DNA from: Podospora pseudoanserina
Taxonomy: Eukaryota; Ascomycota; Sordariomycetes; Sordariales; Podosporaceae
Assembly (NCBI RefSeq): GCF_035222485.1
Contig: NW_026946672.1
Span: 558,001-622,000 of the forward strand
DNA length: 64,000 bases
Reading direction: 5' to 3'
The translations under genes were made by a program, and so were the position numbers. Each line of letters starts with the position of its first letter. Position 1 is the first letter of the stretch. Positions 35,470 to 46,728 of this stretch are shown here, piece by piece. The notes under the pieces were generated by a model that was not told where the DNA came from, searched no databases, and saw nothing but the letters and a program-made list of their open reading frames with translations.

Positions 35470-38200
35470 GCTCAGCCCTCATGCGCGTCGAACTGAACAG
35501 AAACACCCAAGTTGGCTGCCAGCTCTCTTTTCATTTCTTCCTTCCGTTTATGGGATTCTTTATAAATATAGTGGAGGTTCTCTAGCTTTGAAAGACAATG
35601 AGGACAAGCAATACAATCACCGAATTGCAACCCCCACTGTGACAAGGGCTGCAATATCAGGGCTTGGAACTCATGGTTCAATTCAGGCTAATAATCTTCA
35701 ATGGCCTCGAAGAGCGTGATACTGAAAGATGAAGAAGGAAATACAGTCTTGGTGATCCTGAACGCGTATTTTATCCTCCCTTGCCTGGCCCGTGCCCTTG
35801 TTGGCCTCAGGCCGCTGCCAAGTCCTCCAATATCATACAGGGCCAGTGGGCTTCCTTTGATAACCGCCATGCCTTCTGATTGTCTGCCTCACTTTGACGA
35901 CTGGTTCACAACGTGCAGTTACCCCTCCTTGCGGTGGTATCGACAGTGTTGTTGGTGGTGGCTGTAGGTGGTTGGCTTTTACCGTGTGACACCCACCATA
36001 TTCACCTTTTTTCCACTGTGTGCAATGAATCAGGATCAAGGCCAAAGGCACAGTCGACTTCTTGGGAGAAGTTGGAGAGTCTGGTTTACCGTACAGCCCC
36101 TACAGCGCAAACTCGTCTGAATCGGGCAAGTCGCCTCCCTCCAAATTGTATTCCTACGGTAGTGTCAAACATCCAGGGATTTCATCGCGACATGTATGGA
36201 AAAATGCAGAAGCCATTTTGAAGGCATAATTCTGTGTTTACTTCATCGTACGATCACGTTGATAGACTGGCAATGGTATCGGCTTTTGACCTACTTATGC
36301 CTCTCATTGGTGACAAATAGGATTTTACATGCCTATAAAAGGCTCCCCTCGAAGTGTATTTGGAATGGTCTTTTCGTTCTTAGTTCAAGTTCAAGTCAAA
36401 AGTCAGTATTCACACCATCAGCCGTCGTTAAAAAGTGGCAAGGGACCAGAGCCGCCAAAATATCCACCGGGACGAATAATTCAAGAAGCTTGCAACAGAC
36501 TGTACCAGCGTTTCCAGAAACGGAGACCAGGCCGAAGTTCTATCCACCCACAGGAACCCACAGTTATCAAGAAAGCAGCCATGACCATTGATCAATGGAT
36601 TGCTCAAAATAAGGTCGAGTCAGGGAGCCAGAAGATACCCCCGGCAGAAAACGCAATGTGCCAGGTATGGTAAATCCGCTGGAGAAAACAGGTTGAAGGC
36701 CGGACAGCAGGGATGACAGACGAGCGGTCTCCAGACATTCTATTTACGGACCAGAGCCTAATGAAACATAAGAAACTAACCAAGGCTCAGAGCTCTCTGC
36801 TAGTCTAGGCGCGCACAGGAGTAATAGGTCTGAAGGACTTCTTATTCAAGCAGAAGGTCCCTGGCTTATCCACTCCGTACTGAACTTGCGGGGCGGGCAG
36901 AGAAACAGTCGAGCACCCTGTCATATGGTTCCCAATACCACCGAAACCTAGAACCTGGCCAAAACCAAAGATACAAACACACCGAGACCTCAGCATTACA
37001 CTTCAAGGCGCGAGGACTCAAAGCAAACGGCTATTAGGAAAGGTCTTGGGCTGGCTGATGGATTCAGGCCGCTTGGCGGAATATAAACTGGCAAGGAGAC
37101 TGGAATTAGAGGCTATAGAGGCTATGGAAGAGGAGGTGGAAGTGGCTGAATCCGAAGTCGAAGGCGATTAAGTCTTCAGGGTCGAATAGGGCCTTTTCTT
37201 ATTTTGCAACCGTCTGTATAATTTCTCTTTAAATACCGTCTCCTATCTCATACCGACATAGGTTTTCATCCAGCCCACAAGGCACGGTTTTCCCTATGTA
37301 TAGAACACCAGAAGGACCGGCACACTCTTTTAATCTAGGATAGAGCGGAGTAGGAACAATAATAATATACACACCATCAGATCCGTGCGCCAGGTATGGA
37401 TCCCCCAAAATGGTGGTATATGTCACCAAGGCCAGTGATGCGAGGAGGCTCTGAACTATGACTTCTTCGCAGAATTCCCTTGATTGGATGTAATCGACTT
37501 GTTGGCAGCGCTGGTGGCGAGGGGCCTATGTGGCTTAGCCGAGTACCACTGCCATTGACCTGTCAACCCGTGACATCGTCATTCCATTTGGCTGGAAATT
37601 ACACCCTGAACACAAGAGGAAGATGTCGGGAATATTGGTTCCCATTTCCGGAGATAGCTTATTAGCGGCGTTTAAGTTAATGTAATTTAGAACTGTGAGC
37701 CCTCTCCTATATATATAGTCGGGCCTAGGCTTTGAGTGAAAAATTCCCTCTAGGCTTAATTTGTAGGGAGAGTCGAGAGCTAATTATTTAGGAGCTGAAC
37801 TCAGTTCGCCGCGTTTAGGACTTGGAATAATATAGGTTTAATTTATTTTAGTAATCTATAGTGGCCTTAAGATCCTTAAATCTGTTCATTTACTGATGTA
37901 TTCATTTATGGGGAATGGAAACACATTTTATCTCCGAAAAATAAAACCTAGTAGAAAAAAGAGCTTACTTAAATAAAAAAAGGAGAGCCCCCAACTTGAC
38001 ACGGAAGGAATTCTATTGTCCCACGATTTTTATATCTTCCTCCACTTCTGATCAGTGGTGCTGAATATGTCTAATGTTTTGTTAGCCGAAACCACCAGAG
38101 CCGCAGCCTTGGGGGTGACGAACGGTAGGTAGTTTTTCCATCGACGAGTGCGCTGTTGTTGTGGTAACACTCAGCCTGGGAAACTCCAATGTCAGTAATC
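35470..38200. other. Transposon graveyard, no intact gene
   Basis: Many short frames, none complete. One readable piece at about 37020-37170 ends in an acidic Glu-rich tail (LEAIEAMEEEVEVAESEVEGD), as at the C-terminus of some transposon proteins. AT-rich, RIP-like tract at 37660-38060. Family not recognised. Confidence 0.4.
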
Positions 38201-38439
38201 TGTGATTTCTCGAATCATGAGTGGCAACAAAAGGCTGTGTAGCGGCATACCACATACCAAGATGTGGGTGCATTTGGCGCATTGGTGCATTTGGTAGGCA
38301 AATGCAAAGAGAGCTGTTCGGAATTGGGCAAATCCCAGATGATGCTTTAGCCCCCTATGCTCAAGACCCGGCAATAACCCCTTCCCCCTCCCTGACGCCC
38401 ACCCACACCCCGGCGACCACCATGACGCCGACGAAACCG

Positions 38440-38760
38440 CAGCAGGTCGCCAACTCCACATTTCAAATCAGGTCCAGGGGCACCGAACCTCCTGTCTTTA
38501 CCGGCCGAGGCCATGGAACGTCCCGCGACCAAGAGGACGAATACACTAACTGGCGTTCCCTCCTGAGGGTTAAGATATAACGACGGACGTCTTTAGAAAG
38601 TCTATGCGTTTATATGAGGCCCTAAAGCAAGGAAAGTCACTATACTCCCAGTTTATTTCATCAAGCTTGCAGACCTGGCCGGGGTAACGGACCGCATTAA
38701 GGTGGACGCCCTTACGAGTAAAGTGAACGATTCCCTATAGCATATCGGGAAACTCATACC
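38440..38760 (+). pseudogene. Gag-like fragment of an LTR retrotransposon
   Basis: FTGRGHGTSRDQEDEYTNWRSLLRVKI is followed, across stops and frame changes, by YEALKQGKSLYSQFI and LAGVTDRIKVDALTSKVNDSL. A charged WR...R.K segment and a Y...F..LA.LAG domain are typical of Ty3/gypsy Gag. Frame breaks show decay. Confidence 0.5.
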
Positions 38761-38761
38761 T

Positions 38762-39800
38762 TTAAGGTACTAGGGAGACGGCCTCGGGAAGTTTGCTGCA
38801 AATAGATTTCAGCCGTGGTGACATCAGTGAGATTTGCACTCCCAAGGGTGGGATGCGGCGATGGCCGCAAGAAGCTCGGTCCCAGTGATGGCTGCATGGA
38901 TGAAATGAGCGGTGGTTCAGCCGCGCGGCCGTGAACGCCATAGTTTCTCTGCCGTACAAGATCGCCTTGCCGTATGCTCGTAACCGCAATATCGAATCCA
39001 TCGGCGACGGTTGTCCGTGGAACGCGGCGATGGTCATGAACCGCTGGACCATTTCTCAAACCCGGTCGAAATGCCTCCTCGCGTTCTGCTGCGCTTCCTG
39101 CTGCGTTTCGCACTCGGCTCGGCGCTGCTCGATCTCGTCGTCCCGCTCCTGTTCGGCCCTGTACAACACCAACATCCGGGCCACCGTCACAATGGCGGAC
39201 AACCGGGGCGTATTAACCCACGCGCTCCTCCACCCGTGAGCGACGTCGATCCCCAACACGGCCAAACAGCTATATAACGAGTTTTGAAACTCGTTGTCGC
39301 CAATGGCATGGTCCAACAATGTGATGAAAAATTCCAACACGCATCGTTCTAACCCTCGCATACCTTGGCCATTTGCCGGGGTTCCGTCCGGGTCTAACCT
39401 ATCCTCCCCTTTCTCGGCTGTTTCCTCGGCTGTTTCCTCGGCCCCCTCATCATCCCTGATCCCCGAATGTGGCCCCGGGTTCCCCGTCATCATACATGTG
39501 TATGCGGCTTCTTGCAAATGCTTCCACGCCTGGGCCTGGTCTGCGGTGAACTGGTATGCCGGCCGTTGGTTCCGGATACTCCCCTCTCCTTGCCCGGCCT
39601 CGGTTCAGGGGCAACTCTCCCTCTCGCCCGCTTTTTTCGTCTTGCTCCGATTTGCCGTCTGCTCCTACATCTGCCGTGGACCCTGTAATATCTGCTGTTT
39701 CCGCTGTTTCTGCTGCTCCTGCGGCTTTCAAACGGCACGTCCGCCATATCTACGCCACTGCCGACTTCCACGATTTGGTGTATGTGATGGCTTGGGATTT
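38762..39800 (-). pseudogene. Fragment of a dispersed fungal transposon-associated protein, one in-frame stop
   Basis: One frame runs from about 39600 to 38762 (FTADQAQAWKHLQEAAY, LLDHAIGDNEFQNSLYSCLAVLGID, LSAIVTVARMLVLYRAEQER, then MVQRFMTIAAFHGQPSPMD and ILRLRAYGK) and is broken only by TGA at 39056-39058. Similar sequences recur in fungal repeats, in my recollection near RecQ-like helicase genes; I cannot name the superfamily. The upstream part is low complexity, Glu/Ala/Thr-rich. Confidence 0.45.
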
Positions 39801-40283
39801 GCACAGGATGCACTTTTGGGGGGGATGGGGAGGGTAAACGAATTGCAATGCTTCTAATGTTTGTGATTCCTCTCTTCCGTGGATTTTCCTCGGGCCTTGA
39901 TATGAATATTATATGGAAATCCCTGTTTGTAGTTCCCACCCTAGCTGGTTGGCGGGAAACGGGATGGGTGTTTGGCTTGAAGCTTGGCTTTGTTTTTTTC
40001 ACCCTTTTTTCACCCCTTTTCTTTTGTTTTCCCCTTGGTGGTGTGGCCCGTGCATCAACCCCAACTTTCCGCGTTAACCATCTCTGCGTACACCGCGAAC
40101 ACGACGTCGGCGGACGATAGAAAAGACGGATTTGGTATTGCAGTAAGGGAGCAAACTATGGGAGCCAGATGGAAGTGCTATGGTGCCAAGACGAGCGAGC
40201 ACATCGGAGGATGCAATGTGCTAGGAGTGATCGGGCTCATAGTTGGACGAGCATTTGAATGAAAGGAAAGATATATATACGAA

Positions 40284-40844
40284 GGAACTAGATAGCTTGT
40301 AGCTAGTTCCGGAGTATGCAATCACAGCTTGTATTCACGGCATCTTGTGCTTACATTGTGTGACGATCCCCTGTCCAGAACCTCTGAAAGGGAAACCGGT
40401 TGAAGGCGAACTACTAAATAATGGATCGGTGCAGCTAAACAGTGCACAACAACATGTCTCAATGTAAAAACTCAGGATACCGTGAATACAAGCTGATTGC
40501 ATACTGCGGAACCATCTACAAGCTATCTAGTTCCTCGATATATATAGGCCTAATGCCAAGACCTGGATCATTCTGTTTCTTTGTGGATCATGACTGACTC
40601 CCAAGGATCATTCATGATCTCCTCATGCCCTGGATGATCCACTTCCTATTGGTCTATTCTCCTCTCTTCTGATTTGTCACCGCGTCTCTGCTTCCCAATT
40701 TGTTGTTCTTTTCAGGTGTCCACATCATATTCGTAACACATTGAGACATCTTGTTGTGCACTGCTTAGCTGCACCGATCCATTCTCTAGAAGTTCGCCTT
40801 CAACTGGTATCGCTTTCAAAGGTTCTGGACAGGGGATCGTCACA
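40284..40844. repeat. Nested inverted repeats around an LTR-like core
   Basis: Arm S at 40359-40462 (starts TGTGACGATCCCCTGTCC) is repeated near-identically and inverted at 40741-40844. The sequence between them begins TGTAAAAACTC (40463) and ends CGTAACA (40738), the TG...CA form of an LTR, with a TATATATA box on the - strand. A second inverted pair, 40284-40343 and 40476-40538 (GGAACTAGATAGCTTGTAG core), flanks arm S on its other side. So LTR-end and arm S alternate in opposite orientation. Confidence 0.7.
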
Positions 40845-40994
40845 TTTTGGCAAACCAGTAAGAACCTCTGAAAGAATCCTCAACTTCAGAGGTCTCCGAA
40901 ACTACCTGAACAGAGATTGAGGATGAAAACCCCCTGAAAGAACCTCTGAAAGCTTCAAGCCACAACGCCCATAACGCCCACAGGTGCGAAGAAA

Positions 40995-41041
40995 AGAACC
41001 TTCTATCACCACGCACTGGCCAACACGCTCAGCCATATTAG
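40995..41041 (+). repeat. LTR fragment, same family as the solo LTR at 46326
   Basis: About 47 bp match 46409-46456 in direct orientation; the core GCACTGGCCAACACGC is identical. It lies directly downstream of the NLR gene. Confidence 0.75.
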
Positions 41042-41099
41042 GTAAGATAAGATAGGATGCAGGATTCGATTACGCCGACACATTAAACAAAAACCCATT

Positions 41100-44000
41100 C
41101 TAACTACTCCACTTAGCTACGGTGGCCAGAGACTTTAGTGTGTATGGATGCTCGTCGCCAAGCACTCGCTGGTGAGCTTGAGCACAGTTCTTCATCAGTG
41201 CTAAAGCGTCTGCGTGTCGTCCTTGGCTTTTCCAAGTAAAAGCGAGGTTGGCCATGCTCATCAACGTATCTGGGTGATCGGCCCCAAGCTTGGTCTTCTG
41301 AGTCTCCATTACCTGCACCTCCAGCTTCTCGGCCTCCTCCCACCGGCCCTGGTTCCAAAATGTCGACGCTAAGTTGGCCATGCTCGTTAGCGTATCTGGG
41401 TGATCGGCCCCAAGCTTGGTCTTCTGAGTCTCCATCACCTGCACCTCCAGCTTCTCGGCCTCCTCCCACCGGCCCTGGTTCCAAAATGTCGAGGCTAGGT
41501 TGGCCATGGTCGTCAGCGTAGAAGGGTGATCGGCCCCAAGCTTGGTCTTCCGAGTCTCCATCACCTGCACCTCCAGCTTCTCGGCCTCCTCCCACCGGCC
41601 CTGGTTCCTGTATGTCGACGCTAAGTTGGCCATGCTCGTTAGCATAGAAGGGTGATCGGCCCCAAGCTTGGTCTTCCGAGTCTCCATCACCTGCACAAAC
41701 AGCTTCTCGGCCTCCTCCAACCGGCCTTGATTCCAAAATGTCGACGCTAAGTTGGCCATGCTCGTTAGCGTATCTGGGTGATCGGCCCCAAGCTTGGTCT
41801 TGCTCGTCTCCATCACCTGCACAAACAGCTTCTCGGCCTCCTCCCACCGGCCTTCGTCGTAATATATTCTTCCTATTGTCGCCCCGATGAAACTTTGATA
41901 TCTCAAAAAATACTCCCGTTCCTGGCCATTATTCCCATGAATATCTGGCAAGTGTCCAACTAGTTGTCGACGGAACTCAGGCTGTTCCTCCTCGATGTTC
42001 TGACAGCACGCTGCTAAAACAAATACCATATACCACTGCCGCCATGGCCGGCTTCGGTGGCTTAGCATTGCCCGCCACCGAACCAGGCCATGCATTGTCA
42101 CGCCAGCCCACCCCCCGTCGACTCGCTGCAACAAGCTATAACGGAGCAGTGGACGGCAGCCCTGCTGATATCGAAAATCATCCCATTTGTCTCCAGCGAG
42201 TGGAAGGAATTGTTGGAGTTCAAAGGGCATTCCTTCGCTCTCCTCTTCCCCCATATTAGCCTTGACTTTTTCCATGCCAAGACTGGCCAGACGAAACATC
42301 TCATCCTGGTAATACCGCCCTTAAAATGTGCAAGAAACGTCAGCAATATATCAGGTTGCATGCCTTTATTTTCCATCGCGATTTTCTCGAGCGTGGTGTC
42401 CCATACTGTCCACACCGTCTTCTCCGTCGCCAATAACCCTCTAAAAAAGTCCATCTGAAGGAGCTCGTCGCGGTGCCTCTCATAGTCCGCGAGGTATCGC
42501 TGCAAAGCCTTGTCAGAAGGAGAATGGCTACCGATATAGGCGCCAGCAATATCAATGGCAAGTGCTAAGAATTCCAGCTTTTTCACCACCCTATCACAGT
42601 CGTCTTTGATACCCCCAGGGGCCAGCTCTTCGTCGAGTTGCAGATGTCGGAGGAGAAGCGCCCTCCCTTCCGGTGGCGACATGTCGCCAACACGGACCGA
42701 TTCGCAGGTCCCGCCGACTAACTTGGTACTTTGCTCGTCTCGGCTGGTAATAATAACCCTTCCTCGGTTTCCCCTCGGCATGACCTTCTGGATACCCCAG
42801 CTAACGTCGTCGGCATTATCCACAATCAATAGCCATTCGTCATCCGCCTCACTTCGGTCGCAAAGCCATCTAAGTACTGCCCGGACCCCTGCATCCGTAA
42901 TAATCGATCCTTGGTTTTCGCCGCCCTCCACTGTGAGTCCCAGCTCCGCAGCACATATCTTAAAGCTAGATCGTACTGTCTCCTCGTCCGTCGCGTCTAT
43001 CCAGAGAATCGGGTTGTAATCAAGTTTGTGCTTCTCGGCGTAGTCCAGCGCTAGCTGCGACTTACCAACACCGCCCAATCCGTAAACAGAAACTGCGTAT
43101 GGAACGCTTGCTTTCTCATGCCTTATATGCAACTTCTGCTCGAGTTCCGCCGACAGTCCGACCCGCTCCGTATAAGTATCTACCCTCCCGAGCGGTACAG
43201 CGTAGTGATGCTTCACCGGCCGAGCGGAGGCTCTGATTGATTCGGTAAGTTTCGAAAGTATTGACTGATAGCTTTCGTTCTTCGACGCAAATTTGTTGAG
43301 CCCATAGTGATCGACCGATAGCCCAATGTTTCGAACATTTCGGCCCTCATATGTGGCGGATTGCTCATGGACACACTGTGTCTGCTATTAGCGCTCCATC
43401 CATGCTAACATCCGACATACTTACAAATCGCTCTAGCCGAACGAACCATAGCCGAAGAATACGTGTCGGCCGCTTCTCAAAGAAGTTAAATACACGCAAA
43501 TCGTCTGGAGCCACCGCCATAAAATCCTTATGCAAGTCGTGTAGCGAAAATGAATCATACTCCAAATCGGCCAGGATTGACGGGTTCGACCCGAGAGGCT
43601 GGAGGCCCTTTGCCGCAAGCCAACCCCATAGGCCGAAACTGGTCCCGCGATGCGGCGTACCCAGGAAGATAATTGTTTGAGCATGCTCCGCGACGTGGCC
43701 AAAGTCTCGACTAGCTCGGGCTTGAACAAGTGCCTTCTAGAAGTTAGGCGCGTCGTTATCACAAGTGGTTTCTAGCTTACCCGTTTAACCACGAGCCCCC
43801 CAAAACTATGTGCTACAAAGATCAAGCTCCGGCTTTGCTCCTAGAGTTGGAGCGCGTTAGCAGTGCCCCAAGAGTCGAGTCCAAAGCTGGGTCTATCTTC
43901 ACACCCACCCTCTCGGACATCCGGATCCCTCCAATATGCTCAAGCAGTTCATTCCCAAGGTTTGTCAACCGTGTGTGCACCGCATCCCTCTTCCAGTATG

Positions 44001-44426
44001 AATCGTAGTTGTAAAAGAATAGGCGGACATCTCTGCTGACCGCCGGAAAAGGTCACTAGGGAGAAAGTCGCTGACCCAGTTCACAAACTGTTCGTTGTCC
44101 GTCACCGCTTCTTCAGGTATATCGGCCGTCGTCGCTTGTCTCGTCGCATGTTTCGTCGCCCGCCATGTCGAGTCGGGGTTGGACCCTAGGCCGTGTACAA
44201 AGATAATACTGCCTCTGTCAGAAAGCTTCACTCGTAGTAGCGCTAGAGGTGCTTACTCAATCCCGTCCGCCCTCGTCGGTAAACCACTGGCGCACGCTGG
44301 AACGAGCTCAAATCTTGATTTCGGAGCTTGGTCGGAGTTGAGTCGGCTGGGGATGCTCTTCGTGGCCTGGTAGTAGAGGACTGCAATCGAGAGCAGGAAG
44401 ATGACCAGGTATATAGCTAGGCCCAT
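41100..44426 (-). pseudogene. NLR: serine hydrolase - NB-ARC - TPR, with two one-base frameshifts
   Basis: Five exons: 44257-44426, 43909-44214, 43781-43840, 43425-43736, 41100-43375. Exon 1 encodes an N-terminal membrane segment (YLVIFLLSIAVLYY). Then the hydrolase: FVHGLGSNPDSTW, VAHSFGGLVV (nucleophile Ser) and FLGTPHRGTSFG. The NB-ARC follows: P-loop GLGGVGKS, Walker B LLIVDNADD and RVIITSR; then a winged-helix stretch. The C-terminus has five near-identical 42-residue TPR units (126-bp DNA period, about 41230-41870; EEAEKL.VQVMET.KTKLGADHP) and a diverged cap. Two frame breaks are seen: near 44041-44048 (after FLPSDLF) and near 42305-42320 (between FLAHFKG and QDEMFRLASLG). Total exon length is two short of a multiple of three, as expected for two single-base losses. 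Fungal NLRs of this kind mediate non-self recognition. Introns of 42 and 44 nt are very short. Confidence 0.85.
41215..41870 (-). repeat. 126-bp tandem repeats encoding TPR units
   Basis: Five units nearly identical at DNA level, differing mainly at a few codons (LFVQ or LEVQ; SKT, RKT or QKT; STFWN or STYRN). The variation sits at fixed positions within each unit, as in NLR repeats under concerted evolution with diversifying sites. Confidence 0.9.
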
Positions 44427-44736
44427 CGCGGCTCGGCTAGCTTCGTCCTAGGGGGCCGGTACCCATGCGGTCACGGTGGGGATGACGGGTGTGAGGAGTG
44501 TAGTGGTACTAGCACTAGGCTTGTAACAATAGGCAAATATGGTTAATTCAACTCATAAAAAGGTCCTCGGTGGTCATAGGCCGTGGCACTTCTGTTTTAT
44601 GCTTCACAGAGTGGTCTGGGTGAGCGGGGTAGGGCCGATACAAAATGATAAAGATAGGGCGAAATACAGGCCAATGAAACTATTCGTTTGATCAACCAGA
44701 TGCGGCTGTGTGGCAAGTCGTTACGGGTCCAATCAG

Positions 44737-45900
44737 ATGAAGGCCTGCAATATGCACAGCCCCCCGGATCTGTGGTTTGGTGATATTCCCCTCACAAAGA
44801 CGCCCTTGGACATGTTCGCCGCTCAGCTTAACCGTCAAAAATACCAAATGTCTAGTTATTCACATATTCCTTTCCCTCCATCCTCCGCTCCGAACAGAGA
44901 TTGTCTCAGCCCTTACGATGAAGTGACTGTTCAGAATGCGCAATCCGAGCCAGATAATAAGGCGGGGCCTATAACGCATGTTCCAGGAGAGCCCGCTGTC
45001 AGACTACTCCCCGACCAAGTCCGCATTCATATCTCGAGTCACCTGGATACTCCGCTCCTCGATGAGCTTTACGAAAATCTCTGGCTTATTGCGAAGAAAT
45101 GCGGTCGAAACATCGACCCGCTCCATACACAAAAGGTCAAAGGTCGAAGCATTGTCCCTACCGAGGATCCTAGGCTCCATCTCACCTGGCACCGGGACAG
45201 GATCTATATAAAGCCTGTTCCAGTATTCCTTCTCAACTATCAATTTTGGACAACATATCTACAGACCTCGACGCAGAACTCATCTTGTGGGATGCCCGAA
45301 GAGTTGGGCTTCGACAGCTCGATTGCGACTGGATTTCTGCGGTCATATGCTTTGCTCGTGCCGCACCGTCTGGATTTCGAATTAGCGAAAGAGGCACACC
45401 TTATCCCTGGCGACGTGGAGAACTGGCTTCAATGGTCGAAATTCATCAGCCATTTCCATCACCTCTCTGATGAGAACGTTGCGAGGCGATATCACTACGG
45501 ACAGCTGCGCCTCTCGTGGCTGAACTGGGCCGTCCGCGTGTTCCGCCCACAGCACGCGCGAACTTGGTGGTTCTACGAGGTCCCGCATTGGTCTATCACC
45601 GCTTTTGTGTCGAGAGCGACCGTACCTCTACTGTTCTTGTTTGCCGGTATATCCCTCGCTCTGTCATCAATGCAAGTTGCACTCTCGGTGCCGACAGACG
45701 ACCCGTGGTTTCATGGACTAGGAGAGTCTAAATTACAAAATATCGGCCGTGCGTTCTGGGTGTTCTCTATTGCTGTAATACTGGGTTGGGCAGCTATAGG
45801 GGCCCTCTTACTCGGCATTCCAACTGCTATCCTGGTGTGGCAAGTTTCATGGGGGTTTATGAGAGAGAAGAGACGACGGGCGGGCACTTCTGCGGGGTAA
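44737..45900 (+). CDS. Fungal membrane protein, DUF6601-like
   Basis: A single exon; ATG 44737 is the first true Met (44752 is possible), giving 387 residues. The conserved core is DPRLHLTWHRDRIYIKPVPVFLL, then GFLRSYALLVPHRLDFELAKE, IPGDVENWLQWSKFISHF and RRYHYGQLRLSWLNW. Two strong membrane segments close the protein: VPLLFLFAGISLALSSMQVAL and AFWVFSIAVILGWAAIGALL. This matches a fungus-specific family of unknown function which I recall as DUF6601. It is the only apparently intact protein gene in the 31.7-48.3 kb segment and may be cargo. No function is claimed. Confidence 0.72.
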   Translation: MKACNMHSPPDLWFGDIPLTKTPLDMFAAQLNRQKYQMSSYSHIPFPPSSAPNRDCLSPYDEVTVQNAQSEPDNKAGPITHVPGEPAVRLLPDQVRIHISSHLDTPLLDELYENLWLIAKKCGRNIDPLHTQKVKGRSIVPTEDPRLHLTWHRDRIYIKPVPVFLLNYQFWTTYLQTSTQNSSCGMPEELGFDSSIATGFLRSYALLVPHRLDFELAKEAHLIPGDVENWLQWSKFISHFHHLSDENVARRYHYGQLRLSWLNWAVRVFRPQHARTWWFYEVPHWSITAFVSRATVPLLFLFAGISLALSSMQVALSVPTDDPWFHGLGESKLQNIGRAFWVFSIAVILGWAAIGALLLGIPTAILVWQVSWGFMREKRRRAGTSAG

Positions 45901-46325
45901 AATTCTTTATGGATGCAGAATGTAATGGTCTTAAGGTAGTGTATTACAACGAGCTGGGCCATCTCTACGAGTACACTGAGCTTGGAGAAGAAAATAAAAG
46001 GAGAAGATTTGACATTATGAGCATTTAATATTTCACGAAGGACAAGGCTACTAATAGTAGATTATTATATGATCGTTGATTTTAGGGTGTAGGAAGAAAG
46101 GAAAAAATGGCCTAACGACCGATAACTGGGAAGGTATATAAATAAGTGATTGCTTTGTCTGGTTAAAACTTTGTAGAACCTCTGTAAATTCGTCGTTCTC
46201 TGCTTCCTGTAGCTATGCTTTTAGCGTTCGGGGCGGGCCAGCCTTGTCCGAATTCTCATGGTAAAACCGCCGTAAAAGATTTGGTGAATATTGAAGTCGC
46301 TTGCCGGGTTCTATTCCGTGTCCGG
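45901..46325. other. Spacer without gene
   Basis: AT-rich, no supported frame. Lies between the DUF6601-like gene and the solo LTR. Confidence 0.5.
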
Positions 46326-46563
46326 TGTAACGGGCTGAGCCCTGGCATAGACCTCGGCAACCCTCGGCCCTAATGAAGCTATTCCTAGAACGCGCAGACC
46401 ACTATTCCAGAACCCTTCTATCATCGCGCACTGGCCAACACGCCCAGCCATATCAGAGGCTCATGTTGTCAAACCTTCTCTTTCTCTTTTCTTTTCTTCT
46501 CTAAGTTCAGTGTACTCGTAGAGTGGCCTACTAGTTGCAATACACTGCCTTGAGGCCGTTACA
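46326..46563. mobile_element. Solo LTR with 5-bp target-site duplication
   Basis: 238 bp starting TGTAACGG and ending CCGTTACA (8-bp perfect terminal inversion, TG...CA rule). It is flanked by TCCGG at 46321-46325 and TCCGG at 46564-46568, a perfect 5-bp duplication. No internal region is attached, so it arose by LTR-LTR recombination. Confidence 0.88.
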
Positions 46564-46728
46564 TCCGGGTCCTAGCCTTTCCACTGAGCTTGGTACTACG
46601 ATTTCCCGTGGTGGGTACGGCTGGCGAGGATCTTTGAGGCTTTATGCTCGGATCTACCAGTAGATTTCATTGGCTCTCCTGGCGGGTTTTCTGACGCTTA
46701 TCCGGGCAATGGGTTGTTCGGGAATTTC

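Noticed and set aside
40463-40740. Ordinary solo LTR with target duplication at 40463-40740
   Set aside because: The flanks are inverted, not direct, copies (CTCAA and TTGAG), so a simple solo-LTR insertion does not explain it.
41113-41847. 244-codon repetitive frame in the NLR
   Set aside because: Out-of-frame reading of the 126-bp TPR repeats; the true frame gives canonical TPR units.
42300-42325. Intron between NB-ARC and TPR parts of the NLR
   Set aside because: The two frames abut within a conserved segment with nothing to remove; a one-base loss explains it better.
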